Assembly (NCBI GenBank): GCA_026260175.1
Contig: JAKCWW010001804.1
Coordinates: forward strand, 1,534 to 65,533
Direction of reading: 5' to 3'
DNA: 64,000 bases
Source of the DNA: Reticulitermes lucifugus
Lineage: Eukaryota > Arthropoda > Insecta > Blattodea > Rhinotermitidae
In this document: positions 44,804 to 57,604 of the stretch, in pieces
How the letters are laid out: the number at the start of each line of letters is the position of its first letter
How positions within the stretch are numbered: position 1 is the first letter of the stretch
Program-made: the position numbers and the translations under genes
Notes under the pieces: model-generated
What the model saw: the letters and a program-made list of their open reading frames with translations, nothing else
Database searches by the model: none
What the model was told of the DNA's origin: nothing

Positions 44804-47800
44804 TGGCACCGGCTGGGGATCGCTCTTTCATAGTAGCCTACAGCTTTGTAAGTAGCGGAATTGTAATAGTTTCCGAAGCAATAAAAAATATTTCCTGAAT
44901 TTGTTATTAATAATATCACGAACTTAATTTCTATTTGTTATGTTTGGTCCCAGATACTTAAAATTTAAAACAATTTAAAATCGTATATTATGTCTATTGA
45001 GTAAGATTTGAGGTTAACATGGCGGTGAAAAGAGAGATCTTTTATGTGACCCCGTGTAGTCTAGTAGATACTTTTGCACCGACGCTTTAAAGGTACCGCA
45101 TTAAGCAGTTTCATCGTAGACAATAGAGGCAGCTGTTGAAGCGTCGGTACATACCCATCATATTTCGTGGTGTCACATTCCAAAAGAGAGTTATCTTCAA
45201 CATCTTTCCTTAGACTGTGACTTTGGAGAGTAAATATTGTTAATTTTGTAACATTAACATTGCCAGGGCTCATTACATTGTGTGCCAACCCTCCGATGTA
45301 TGTTCAATATCGCTGCGTTCTACTGCCTTGTTTAATCAGTGACGGAAAGAACATCTGCCGCACAAAAACCGGCTCCAAATCTCGGAGTGCCCGCACCTGT
45401 CTGGGCATGCCATCACCTGCCGGAACCCCCACACCACGTTCTATACTGCTGCAGGCCCCCCACACTAGCGAGCTGAGATGCAGATATTATAAACACTAAT
45501 TGGCAGTATGAGAATAAACATAATTGTTACTGAAGATCCTAGCACCATGATGTTTTTAACTCCTGATTTCCACATTACACATATGACGGTCGTGCGATTT
45601 TATGAGGCATGAGCAATAATAATTTCATTCGGGTCCTTAAGAGGTTATGAGGAAGTATAGCAGACTGAGTAGCTGAGGGTACGCATGGTCCCCTCTTCCG
45701 TTTTTGTATCAGTGGTGGTGAAACTCCGGGTCTTTTAAGAACGTCAGAGAGGCAGCGAGCCATTCAGTCAGCCAGTGAATCAGTCAACTATTTAGCCAGT
45801 CTCAAAATCAGTCAGTCAGAAGGTCAGACAGCAGGTGCAAACAACCAGTTAGCCAGACACTCAACCAATCTTATGGTAAGTGAATCACAAAGTAGGCCAG
45901 GAGACCGTGACATTGCATCTAGATCAAAATCATCAGATACTTTGACTCTGGTTGTCCGTGCTTTCCTTAGTCCCTCCACAAAAAATGTAGGACACAATCT
46001 TGCAATAGGTTACAAAGCTTATCCTCCACTTCTTTACGAATTCACAATTTACAGCAATCCTGCCATTCACAGTACATAAAACCTATGCAGCAAGCAAAGC
46101 ATTTTTAATCCACATTATAAATAAAGATTCAGTTCGTAACTCGCAGAGAACACAGTGAATTTCCGTTAGAAAGGCCAATGGGTGATGGCTTCCTTTTTGT
46201 ATAAAAGCTATATTCCTTCTGCATATCGCTCTTCCTGCTGTAATAGCCCAGCGATGCGTCTCGTTAGCAGGAATGGCTAAACGAACGAAGGGACGTCGCC
46301 TTGCCGAAAAGCAAGGCTCCTACCGTAGTGACCATTTTGATTGGTTCGTGTGTGTCCTGCGTACGATAGACTCATAGAGCATTATAAGGCGAGCGTAAAA
46401 ACAATTACAAAAAGCGACTCTTAGCTTCGTCATTTTTCTGTGGGACCGGATGGAAAAGATCGACTCCCACGGGATAAATTTTCGCGGAAGTTCCATATTT
46501 GGGACTTTTATAAAGTCGACACATTCCCACTTCTGTTAAAATCGGAAAAAATAGAGAATATTTTACATGAATACCTACCATTATGATGTCTTCGTAATTG
46601 GTCTTTATAAATGAGATAGACCGTTCTCTGTAACGTATGCGCTGAGGCCGTAGAAAGAGTTTTTATAACTAACGCAAACTGTGTTCCGCACGAGCTGAGG
46701 CTGAAGAAACAGTTGAGTATCGAGTAACGAGTATGATCTGTTTTAAACGCCGAGTATGGAAGCTGAAGATCGTAAATCTCCCCGCTTACGATATCTTGAT
46801 GATGATCTATTGTAAATCTGTTGTTAACGTAGGCAGAAATCTTACAGTACGTTAAAATACTCAGTGTTTTTCTGGAAAATATGCGCGGATTTAAAATCTT
46901 CAGACAATAACAGACCTAAGGCACCAGAAGTGTTACGCCCCGCGGACGTTCCCTAAATTGTTTTTTTCCACTGTTCTTCCGCCCAAATGACTCCCTGTTA
47001 AATTATCCAGGTAATATCGGAAATTAATACCATGATTATTTGACATAATGATAGCAAACATACATCAAAATGTAAAACAGACCAACGCGTAATTACTAGT
47101 ACAAATGTGTTAAGCATTTGGTGCGAGTAATCCTACATAAATACAAGATTAATATTTTCATAGTGGAAAAATAAACGGGATAAACAGGAATTAAACAAGA
47201 CTGTAATCACAGAAAATTTTCTTGGTTAATGGTTGACATCGTAAACTGGGTTCAATAAATCAAGACTCAACATGAACGACGAATGAGAATAAGACACGGT
47301 GAATTATTCGTAGTTCATATAAAGACGCTACATCAACTGAAAATTTTACGCAGCACCGAATGAGATCTAAAGACGCTTAGGAAAGTGAGGTGGCTGTGGT
47401 TGCTGCCTTTCCTTTAGGATATTAACTGAGTAAACCCACAAACCTCTCAACATAACCGATGTTCTGTCTACGATACGAAGTAGGCACCTGTGTGAAACAA
47501 GAGAGGCTCGACAACGCTACTCCATCAAGTTCAGCAACTGATAGAGAAATGTAATGAAAACTGCTGTGAGACAGTAAAATCGCCAGTCTCAAGAGGGCCA
47601 AGCAGGGTGTTGATACAAGTCTCATGCACTCATCGCGGCTTGTGCATTCACACGTTACGCATCTGATAATGGAACAGGAAAATATCAGCTCCTCAAGAAT
47701 CGCCGCGCTATGCAACACAAGAACATACAGAGTGAACCAGGTGCGTCAGTCCCCATCTCTCGCTTATCGAATTTCCCTTCTTAGCACGGCAGCAGCCACT

Positions 47801-49199
47801 AGGACTGAGCGGTCTGCGGCGTACAATGCGAACATATTGAAGGCCTTGGGATGGGCGAAGAAGCCAGACGTCTGTAGATAGAAGCAAAATAATGAGAGAG
47901 GAAAGGTTTTCACGATTAATTGGCCAATCCTCGACCGTCTGGTGAACACTTAGAAGAATGAGATCAACCTAAACAATATTCAAAGAACAAGTTCGGATTA
48001 AATGCCACTATGCGTCTGCGTGCTGCATGTGTTTTTTTTCATCCCAGCACCCCGTATTTATTGTACTGTACTTCGTCACTGAAAGGAGAATTGTTTATAA
48101 AATAGCAGCCGATTCCTCCTAAGATCATAAATTACAAAACCATAGTGACATAAAAATTCACAAAATTTCGCCTCGGTTTTAGCTATCACAAGAGGCAAAT
48201 GGACAGACATAGACTACGAATATATCATGACAGCAGGTGGTGAGCTAATTCAGAATTTAAAAGCAGGAGATCACGATCCGCCAAACATATACTTTGGAGG
48301 TGATGGGCGAGCTGAGTCAACGTAATTGGAGGAAGCTAAATGCAATATTCATCTGTTCGGATCGATATGGCAGTGGCTGCCATTGTTACGCTGGTGTAGG
48401 AATCCACACATTGGGGTAAGCATTCTTTTACTCCACCTCCACACTTTTTCTCTTCTCTTCCACCTCCTGCGTTCTGCGCAGTGGTACAGCCCCGTTATTT
48501 CTAATGCTCAAACGGCACTTGCGTTGTGCATTGCTTAAGTGTGAACCACGCAAGTGAGTATGTGTGTGACTTGGAATTTTAATATTCGTAGAGAAGATTA
48601 TCATGTTGGGATTCTCACTGTACTTGCCACAAAACTCTTGCATGTATAGCATCTGTGATTTCCAGGGCACTGCCCTTTAGCCTCCAAGATGGAATGATTC
48701 TCTATTGGAATGAATTTTTGTACTAGCCACAGGACAGAATACTCTTTGGTTTCAGACAAATATTCGCGTTTTAGGAGTTCGTTAGCTCATTGGCGTACGT
48801 ATTACTCGTATTACTTCGGGTTTGTTTGGAACAATTCATTTTGAAATCGTAGTCCATCGTAAATAACGGATAAGCTTATAGCACAATTTTTGAGTATGTA
48901 ATTCTGAACTGAAAGCACAAGTCTGGTTCGTCTATACAGTATATTAGTTCATTTGATTTTTAATTCTTAGGTCCACGTAGGAATGCAGGCTCATCAAGCA
49001 ACAGATCAGCGATGACGCTGATGGGGTTAACCAATAAAATCAGTAAACCAACAAAAACTTGAACTGTAGATACATCCACACATACCACAATATACCACAT
49101 GAAATGAGGGATTTGAAATTAATAGCGACATATTCCCGAAAACTGCAGGGCACATTGACCGTTTTGTGACACATCATTCTGTGTGCTATTAATATTAGT
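44804..49199. other. Stretch without recognised genes
   Basis: CpG-rich for the window but without an exon-like frame. A degenerate CAGTCAG-type low-complexity patch lies at about 45755-45860. Nothing else named. Confidence 0.4.
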
Positions 49200-49945
49200 T
49201 AATTTTTAGGCTTCCTTCACGAAGAAAAAAGGGCGCTTATGTGAAGACCACATCCGTCCGTCTATGACCTAATGTCAGCGACTAACCAGTCTTTCAGATC
49301 GTCATGAAATTCGGTACAGGAGTTCTATACACATACAGTTGTCGAGCAACAGCTCGGGTTATGTGAAAATCGGCGCAGTGGAAGTCACACTTTACTTAAG
49401 GTCGTAAGGGATTTTCTCGTGTAATTTTCATATTTCTTGGCAGATTTGGGTGAAATTCGAAAAAGAATACCTCCACATAATGACATTAAGTAGGCGTAAG
49501 TTTCGTGAAAATATGTGCAGTGAAAGTCGTACTTTACCCAAGGGTGTAAATGAGATTTTGCTCCATTTTCTACATTCCTCCTCGATATGGATAAAATTCT
49601 GTACAGGAGATATCCACAAAACTTTGATGAGTGACTCAGTTCCATGGAAATCGGCGCAATTATTGCCGTACCTTACTTAGGGTGTAAATGTATTTCTGTC
49701 CGTACTTTCCACATTTATTGTCCGATTTGGGTGAAATTCGGTGTAACAGATCTGCATATAATATTGTCGAGTATTTTTTAGTTTTGTAAATATCGGCTCA
49801 GGAAAGGCCGTCCTTTTCTTACTGAGGTAAATAAAATCACATTTACGCGTGTCCCGTGAAACCGTATGCTATTTTGAAAGTAAAGAACGCCTTGGTAAAG
49901 TGTGTGTACTACGTCACGGAATAAACCATTTGCTGTCTCCATGCC
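49200..49945. repeat. Tandem repeat of about 140 bp, copy with partner at 62340-62665
   Basis: The phrase GATTTGGGTGAAATTCG or a variant recurs at about 49295, 49438, 49577 and 49720, with TGAAAATCGGCGCAGT-like and TTACTTAGGGTGTAAAT-like text in between. The last part (about 49690-49945, ending GTCACGGAATAAACC) matches 62420-62655 (ending GTCACGGAGAGCACC) in order and orientation. Confidence 0.7.
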
Positions 49946-50049
49946 CAGCAGCCTATCCACAACTTACACCACTAATGACCTGACACTGAAGAAAATTTTC
50001 CCTAGTGATCGTGTACCATTTACTGCTAGTCCCATGCGACGAAATAAGA

Positions 50050-51590
50050 CCCGAACAGTGCAGATCCTATCCAGTAAATCCTTTACATATAGAATTTTAT
50101 CCAGCATTATTCTATCACTAACAACCTAATATGCAGACGAAAGTAATGGACAATCATTATGAATTTCCAAGTTACATATCAGCTACAGATCAGATTTCCT
50201 GTGTTCTTTCAGGTTATGGAAAAAATGTAAATGTAATGGGAGAGTACAAAAGTTATGATTCATTTATGGGGGATATATTTTATAACGCTTTCACTATGTC
50301 TGGTATACCCACAAAATTATTTGGAATAATTAAAATATACTCAATTGATACCTATAATAAAGTCCGCATGGGTAAATATTATTCTGATATGTTTGCTATT
50401 CACAGTGGTCTGTGCAAGCAGGGGCGTACCCAAGGGGGGAGACTGCAGGGCGGCACCCCCCCCCAAAACCGAAATTTAGAAAACACAAATTTTATAGATA
50501 TTATTTCAAACGTTTTACGTGATTCACCCTTCAGCCGAAATCAGCCACTGAAATCAGCTGATGACTAGTACATTAGAATTTTTGAAAATAAATCAATAAA
50601 ATTAAAAAAAAACAAGAAGACGGGACACTGTTATTGAGTCATGGAATATGTAGTTAATTTCTTATGTATATAAATGCAGTTGCAGACAGTTTTATGTTAT
50701 ACTTACAACATGATTTGTATAAGATAATTTTTAAAATCAAACATAAATTATATATAGCCTCAGAGTCAGCCCCAGCACCCCCCACCCATTGAAAATTTCT
50801 GGGTGCGCGCCTGGAGACAAGGATGTGTTGTTGCTACTACTTTACAACTTTACTTTCATGCTCAATCACGAAGGTCCCAGGAAACCAAGGGGGACTGAAA
50901 CTGAATGTGACACAAATCTCTTTTTCTATGCTTATTGCATTACATTACTGAGTGAAAAGATAAATGCTACATCGAAAACACAGAAGGTATACTATAAGCT
51001 AATAAGGACGATGATCAAGAAGAAAACGCAGAGAAGGTAGCATGTTTCATCACCAGAATGCAAGGAAAGATCCTAACATAGAGATATGTGATAAAAAATC
51101 CAAAAATGATGCAAGCTCATATGCTTGTGGAAGGAACTAAAAAAAATAAAAATCTAATTCTTAACGCGAAAATTTCAGAACATTTTGCCTGGTATCTTTA
51201 GATATAACACCAACACATAATAAATATGAAAAATCTATAATTAAAGAATTATAATTTTTATGGACGTGGTAGGTGGTATCTCACATTAAGGGAAGAACAT
51301 GGATTGAGAGTATCTGAGAAGAGAATGCTCAAGAGGGCGTTTGGAGGTTGTAACAAGAGGCTGGAGAAACCTTTGACGAGGATCTTCATAATTTACTCTA
51401 CACCCAATATTACTAAGTTGATGAGATCAAGGAGCATGAAATGGGTGGAGCATGTACCACTCTTGGGAGAGACAAGAAATGCACACAAATTATTTTAGAA
51501 AACCCAAGATTTAAAGGACAATTTAGAAGATATAGACGTAGATAGGACGATATCAAAATGGATCTTAAAGAAATAGGGTGGGACGGTGTG
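50050..51590 (+). mobile_element. RTE-like LINE remnant, split by a MITE-like insertion
   Basis: Decayed ORF2 on the + strand. In order: SSKSFTYRILSSIILS (about 50055-50120), TDQISCVL, YDSFMGDIFYNAFTMSGIPT (about 50245-50310), TYNKVRMGKYYSDMFAIHSG (about 50350-50410), then an inserted block (50419-50814), then DKDVLLLLLYNF and NLFFYAYCITLLSEKINATS (about 50820-50980; the catalytic YADD box is decayed to YAYC), SRHQNAGKDPN-like text, LREEHGLRVSEKRM, IIYSTPNITKLMRSRSMKWV (about 51385-51450) and KMDLKEIGW near 51556-51584. It is truncated at both ends. These blocks match the common insect LINE whose tail appears again at 1.5, 20.8 and 55 kb. Confidence 0.82.
50419..50814. mobile_element. MITE-like insertion in the LINE
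   Basis: About 396 bp with imperfect inverted ends: CAGGGGCGTACCCA at the left and, reversed, CAGGCGCGCACCCAG at the right, with C- and G-rich inner edges and an AT-rich middle. It interrupts the LINE reverse transcriptase exactly between the LCKQ and GDKD positions. The ends look hAT-like, but a clean 8-bp target-site duplication is not visible, so the superfamily stays open. Confidence 0.6.
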
Positions 51591-52260
51591 GGCGGGAGTT
51601 TTTGACTCAAAACGGGAACACGTAGTGGGGTCTTGCAAACACGGTAATAAAGATTGCTATCTTCGGACATGTGATGACATGCAGCTGGCAGAGCTACCGA
51701 CTGCTCGGGGGATCCTGTCGCGTCCTTCCTCAAGGTTTAAGACACTCGGTAAAGACCAAGGCCAAGTTCCTCCAAAACGTTGCTTACTCTACTAGACTAC
51801 ATGGCGTCACATCCCAGAGGACAGCAATCTTTATATTCACCACCGTGAGAAACTCAGATCTGGCCTAGATAAGAAAATTCCGGGTACTACACAGTGCGGG
51901 AAATTTATTAACTAGGCGACGAACTATAAACTTCTTCTAAAAGGTTCTGACGATGGTGTATAATATTGAGAACCAATTGCCTTCTATCTAATATTTTATC
52001 CGGACTATGGACAAAGTCCAGAAGACAATTGGTTCTCAATATAAACTTCTTGATTTCAGGCTTCTGCCGCGATGTTGATAAGATCTGCGCTCTTCTGGGA
52101 TATTACGAGGCGTCGTGTGGTAATTGTTTACCGACACGTTGTTCCGAAACATTGGTAAACAATTACCACACGACGCTGCGTAATATCCCAGAAGAACGCA
52201 GATCTTTTAAGCTTCTTAATAAAGGCCTTGTTCCATTTAGTTACTATCCGTCATTGTAAG
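51591..52260. repeat. Dispersed repeat with two strong hairpins
   Basis: 51600-51850 resembles the 2.5 and 29.1 kb repeats (GGCGTCACATCCCAGA). Hairpin 1: 51963-51985 with 52020-52042, 23-nt arms with one mismatch. Hairpin 2: 52080-52132 with 52154-52206, 53-nt arms with three mismatches and a 21-nt loop containing CCGAAACATT. The text AGATCTGCGCTCTTCTG is also present at 60243-60260. Confidence 0.75.
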
Positions 52261-53809
52261 TCACAATGTAAAGGTTTCGCCCCAAATGATACAGTTCAAC
52301 TAACGACCCTGCAACATCCAACTCACTTACCAGTCCTCGCAATTGACCAAGTAGCCTAGACGTCGGTCTGACTACTCAGCAAGTTAAATTAACGGATTTA
52401 AAGACGTGAGCAGACGTAACAAAGAACCGTTCCAATATTTAATCCGGGAACTCGCCTAGAAAGAGAATGAGGAATACCACGAAAAACGACAGGCAGAACT
52501 CGAGGTCCGAATGTCCCTTCCCAAATAAGAGTCACAAATGTTATCGTTACACCAAGCTGGTTTCTTCTCTGGTGTTAGTGCCAAGCCTATGACGCAGGTA
52601 GCATAAACCATTAGAAAACTTCAGGAACAAGTCTGCTTTTAGGTCAGAAAACAATATTCAGAGTTTATCAACTGCTTTGTGTCAACTGCTGAAATTGCAT
52701 AATGTATAACGATATATTACGGAATAAAGCGGACAACGTGGAATTGCATTTACATTAAAATTATTTTCCTGCCGCTGGAAGGTGCGTTCAGAAACGTGCT
52801 GCCCGACGGCACTCTGATCTATTGATCACGCGCCGCCGTCAGCGTTATGCAACCCACGTAACAGCGCCAGTTAACACTTTCTGCCGCTTCAACCAGACAA
52901 GAATTTTGACCTTAGTTTCATTATGTAACGATAAGTACCGAAACTAGAACCTTAACGATCTACTGAAACTATATTTTTCCACACAGAATCACACATAAAA
53001 ATGCGGCTGAACCACTTTTCATTTCCAGACAAAGCAGTGTAATGGGGTTAAGTCGACTAAGTCTACGACAGAATTATGAGGGAAATGGAGAAATTTCCAG
53101 AAACAAAAACTTCAGAATTTTCACTTTTATTCAGTGGTTGTTAAAAATTTGTCAAGGAAGTTGTAATAAACAGAATGTGTGGGAGGCACTGGAAATTAAA
53201 TTTGTTAGATGAGCAATATAATAAAACATTTCTGTAATCAAGGAGGAGATATTAAAACTGAACTTACAGAACATATCGAAAATGTCAAATAAATCAGTTA
53301 GGTTAAGATTAGTCCCGAGGCCGGCCTTTCAGGTTACGATAAAAAACACTTTGGTTTCCATAACAATATCTTTGCCAGTTCTTAACAGACTCAGTGAATC
53401 AGTGTATTATCTGAGCAGCCACACTTATCTTGATAAGTCAGAAATGGGGGTCGAACACGATGCTGAACAGCCCAAATCCGTGGTGCATGTCAATTATAAA
53501 TCAGGTGATGATGTCAAATATTAAAATAAATTTTGAAATTATCCTCTCATCTACATCTTGATACTTTAAAATCCTGCTTTACCTCAGAATTAATCACCAG
53601 AATTACGTACAAGTATTTTCCCTTGCGAGCTAAATATCCAGCCCATGCCTTTTGTAGAAGAATATAAACTGTCCCATTCAGCAGTTCAAGCGACAGCCCA
53701 GAAAAACACCGTGTTTACTGATCAACAGTGAACACTAAAAAATATGCAAAAAACAGATTACTGATACGTAGAACAATCAAGTAGACAGAATACAAACGAA
53801 AGCCGTGGA
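52261..53809. other. Stretch without recognised features
   Basis: No exon-like frame or named repeat. Confidence 0.4.
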
Positions 53810-54145
53810 AGAGAACCTTCCTTGAAAAGTACTTGGTTATTCATCTGACTGATAGCCTTCCTGAAAGGTACTCATTTTCAGTTGGTACAGAGGCTTCCTT
53901 GAACAGTACGTAGTTATTCTGCTGGTACAGACACTTATTTGAGCAGCACTAGCTGGTACAAAGCCTTTTTTGACGGTATCTATTTGTTCAGGTGCTACAG
54001 TACATGGTCATTTTGCTGGTACAGACCTTGCTTCGAAAAGTTCTCATTTATTCAGCTGGTACAGAGCCTTCCGTAACTGCACTTAGTTATTCAGTTGGTA
54101 CGGCCTTTCCTTGGACAGCGCGTAGTCATGCCGCTGGTCCAGAAA
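53810..54145. repeat. Minisatellite, degenerate unit about 45 bp
   Basis: About seven units on the pattern GCTGGTACAGAG-CCTTCCTTGAACAGTAC-TTAGTTATTCA. It lies directly before a SINE copy. Confidence 0.8.
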
Positions 54146-54183
54146 TCCCCTGCTGTCTTAAAATCCGAGGATTCATTGCCATT

Positions 54184-54345
54184 TGGCGGCCTGGATGGTG
54201 TAGTCGGTATAGCGAATCACTACGGGCTAGACAGTCTGGGGTTCAAAATCCGTACCCACCCAGACCTACCCCGAAGCCCATCCATTCACCTATACAATGT
54301 GTGTCGGGTCTCTTTCTCTCCTAATCATCGATATGTGAGGCGGCC
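54184..54345 (+). mobile_element. tRNA-headed SINE copy, third family
   Basis: A box TGGTGTAGTCGGTATAGCG at about 54196-54214, anticodon-arm-like TACGGGCTAGACAG, B box GGGTTCAAAATCC at 54239-54251. Head pattern matches 43488-43671. The 3' limit is uncertain. Confidence 0.7.
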
Positions 54346-54999
54346 TATTTATTTGCCTAGTCTTAGGAAGGTCTGTCACGTAAGCGAAAATGTTACTGAG
54401 GTCTATACGACGTGCTTTCAAGTATATTTATAAAATTAACTCTTTATGTGAGTGGCTCAATGTACTCACTCCTATTTCGATCTGAAAATTGAAAAAGATT
54501 CTCTAAACGTCTGCATTCAGCACGCCGTTCATACCGATTTATACACAAATAAACTGTCTGCAGAAACAATGAAAAAACTGACACAAACGTAACTTCAGAC
54601 ATTAACAGCAACTATTTCATTTATCTGGGGGCAGAGTTCATTCTAAAGCAAAGGAACACATTTATCAGAATACTATTAGCAAATTTCGCGAGTCTGTCAG
54701 TTCCATAATTTAAAAATAACGTGTACATTATATTACATAATTTACTGACAGATTTTCGTGAAATTCTGTGTATAAGCATCATGCCATTGGACGTTTTTCA
54801 GCCTCGGTACCTGCTAACTTTCAATCAAAATTTCCAATGTGCCAGTCGCCCACAGATATGTATAAGGTGGGAACAGTACTAACAGCATTTATTTTAAACT
54901 CTTCTTAAGTTTCACATTTAAGGTCTTCAAAACGTATGCAACCTCGTGAAGGGAAGCTGATATAGTAAAAAAAAAAAACAACAAGGCAGGTGAGCATTG
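54346..54999. other. Stretch without recognised features
   Basis: Nothing identified. Confidence 0.35.
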
Positions 55000-55835
55000 T
55001 ATTATAATATTATACGACGACAGTAAGCTATCGCGTGATATTTGTATGGTGAAAAGAACATGTACTATCTATCCATTCGCCCTTATCACTTATTTTAAAT
55101 ATCTATTCAAATGTCAGAAACAAATATTAGAAAAGTACAATTATGCTTTTGTCGTGAAACAGTTCAAATATTTGGGAACATCCTTAGAAATCAAAATTCC
55201 ATTCATGAAGAAATTAAGAGCAGACTGAAGTCAAGGAATGCTTGCTATCCTTTGGTGCAGAGCCCTTTGTACCCCAGGTTGCTATCCAAAAATATAAAGA
55301 TTAAGATATACAGAATTATAATTTTTCTCTGTTTTGTATGGGTGTGAGCCTGGTCTCTTACATTACGGGAGGAACATAGGTTGAGGGTGTTCGAGAATAG
55401 GGTTGTGAGGAAGATATTTGGGCCTAAGAGGGACGAGGTGACAGGGGAGTGGAGAAGACTATACAACGAGGAACTTCATGTGTGTACTCTTCACGAAATA
55501 TTATTCGGGTGATCAAATCAAGGAGAATGAGATGGGCGGGGCATGTGGCACACATGGGAGGTGCCTACAGGGTTTTGGTAGGGGAGATCTGACGGAAAGA
55601 GACCACTTGGAAGATGGGAGGACAATATTAAAATGAATCTTCAAGAAGTGGGATGGGGAAGGCATGGACTGGATTGATCTGGCTCAGGATAGGGACAGGT
55701 GGCGGGCGCTCGTGAATGCGGTAATGAACCTTCGGGTTCCACAAAATGAGGAGAATTTCTTGAGTAGTCGAGGACCTGTTAGCGTCTCAGGAAGGACTCT
55801 GCTCCATGGAGTTAGTCAGTTCGTTATGCCCTGTC
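55000..55835 (+). mobile_element. RTE-like LINE ORF2 3' remnant
   Basis: In order on the + strand: ILYDDSKLSRDI (decayed catalytic box region, about 55010), VKQFKYLGTSLE (about 55154-55190), EEIKSRLKSRNACYPLVQSP, SLTLREEHRLRVFENRVVRK (about 55350-55410), FGPKRDEVTGEWRRLYNEEL, then in shifting frames [27 protein letters not shown] and [20 protein letters not shown] (55667-55725) with NLRVP and RTLLHGVSQ to about 55825. Several stops and frameshifts. Less diverged than the copy at 50-51.6 kb, so probably younger; 5' truncated, as is usual for LINEs. Confidence 0.88.
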
Positions 55836-57080
55836 GCCCCCTCCTCAAAAACTGTTTCTTTGCCCGAAATCGAAAATACCGTAACCCAAGGTAAAAATGC
55901 TACAACTAGCAATCCTTCCATATCGAGAACTACAAAACGACCGTCTTCGATCGAGTTCCTGGAAATTCTATTTTGACAGGGAAAACTGTTCCTCTCTACC
56001 CTCACAAGAAGCTAGCTGCAATATCGACACTCCAATATCAGGACTATAATGTGGCTACGGAATGAAGCCACATCGATCGACACCCCTCCACATCACCCTT
56101 GGGCTGTTCCACTTTCCCCTCAAGCATATACCTATATGCCCCTCCAGACGACTAGCCATTCTGTTCATTTAACTGTTGGTAATGATTAACACGTGATAAT
56201 CTCTACTAGCGACAAGCGCTTTGGGCTTGGCTCTGGAGGAAAATATACGGTAAGCAGAGGGTGGAAAACCTCGAGTTTAACTCTAATACGTGGCCTTCAG
56301 ACTAAGCACCCCTGAAATCCATTGACTCTACATGGCACCTTGAATAATGTACTAGTTTTCACTTACGTACAGCGTATTTCATGTTTGCAACATTCATACA
56401 CCGAAATGCTGAAAAAGTTTCAGGGCACTTGTGTACCGAATTATTCGTTAGGAACCTGGACTTCATGCGTACAGCCAGATGGACATGGTGAAGGTATAAA
56501 GTGACAGGCATTTCTGCGAACGGGAAGACATTACGCATAGTTCTGACAACATACCACCAATAGAACAATTTAAGATTTTTTCCGATTTTTCAAAGGTTTG
56601 TACTCCCGTCTGTTGGATGTCAGACACGCTATTTCGTGCACTGTCCTCATGACTGGCAGGCAGTTTTTCCTGGGACTTACCGTTTCTTTTACCCGTGCTT
56701 ACCGATTGGATTCTAATTGTAAACACAGAGCATTTATCGCCATTTTAATCAACTGATCCCGCCAAGTTTCATTGAAACATGATCTGCATCATATCAACAA
56801 GTATAACAAATGTGACAACCGGCAAAACTCTGAACGAACTTCGAGAATGCATTTGCAGACAAATCATGTACTAACACCCTGAAAATTATCCTCCTGTGAG
56901 CTTCACAACTGCCCGATTGTGAATACATAACCAACTGACTACACGTTATTAAAACTTATGTCATACCACAAGAAACGTTACACATTAAGCTTAACCGAGG
57001 TATGGAGAATGGTAAACACTATTGTTAGTGTTAACATATCGATCCTGTCCACTTAGAAAGACGTAAGAGGTGATACATAC
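55836..57080. other. Stretch without recognised genes
   Basis: Includes a small hairpin GTGGCTACGGAATGAAGCCAC near 56051. No exon-like frame. Confidence 0.4.
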
Positions 57081-57172
57081 CATTCACAGCCAAGAACAGT
57101 AGGCCATACGCAAACACACATCAGCACAGCAGCACACACTACTCTTCCCCTCCACGCGCGCGGTCGCACTGA
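57081..57172 (-). promoter_or_regulatory. Candidate promoter and first non-coding exon (possibly tincar)
   Basis: On the minus strand a CpG-rich block (57135-57240, with GCGCGCGTGG and GCGGCCGGCATGC) contains an arthropod-type initiator TCAGT at 57172-57168, and about 90 bases later a good donor GAATG|gtatgt at 57081/57080. The tincar 5'UTR exon at 24221 has an acceptor and needs an upstream exon; this is the best candidate I see, about 33 kb away. Another gene or no gene at all is possible. Confidence 0.3.
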
Positions 57173-57604
57173 CGTCTACGATCGAACAAGGCACAACTGC
57201 TAGCTCGCATGCCGGCCGCAATGGCGCTGACAACCCCTACGTGACACGAGATGTAAAGGGATGAAGCTAATGGCAGAGATGAAAGAAAGTCGGTTCCATT
57301 CTCGAGGACGGCCACTTGTGCCGAACCACCGGCTCCCCCGACGGCTTGTGAACAGTCGTAATTTCACAGACACCTAAAAAAAAATATTGCTTGTGCTGCC
57401 TTTTACATGTGTGGGGCAATTTACCGTAAGCCTAATAACAAAGATAAAGTTACATTTTTTTAATGACACTTCAATCGCTCATATTATACAGCGTCGAATG
57501 ATTGATAGTAGCAATGATGGACAAAGACGTGGACGGGAAAAATTGTGGTCAAAATCAAGGTACTGGAGGGGGCCTGAGGAAGACTATGAAATAACTCAGT
57601 GACG

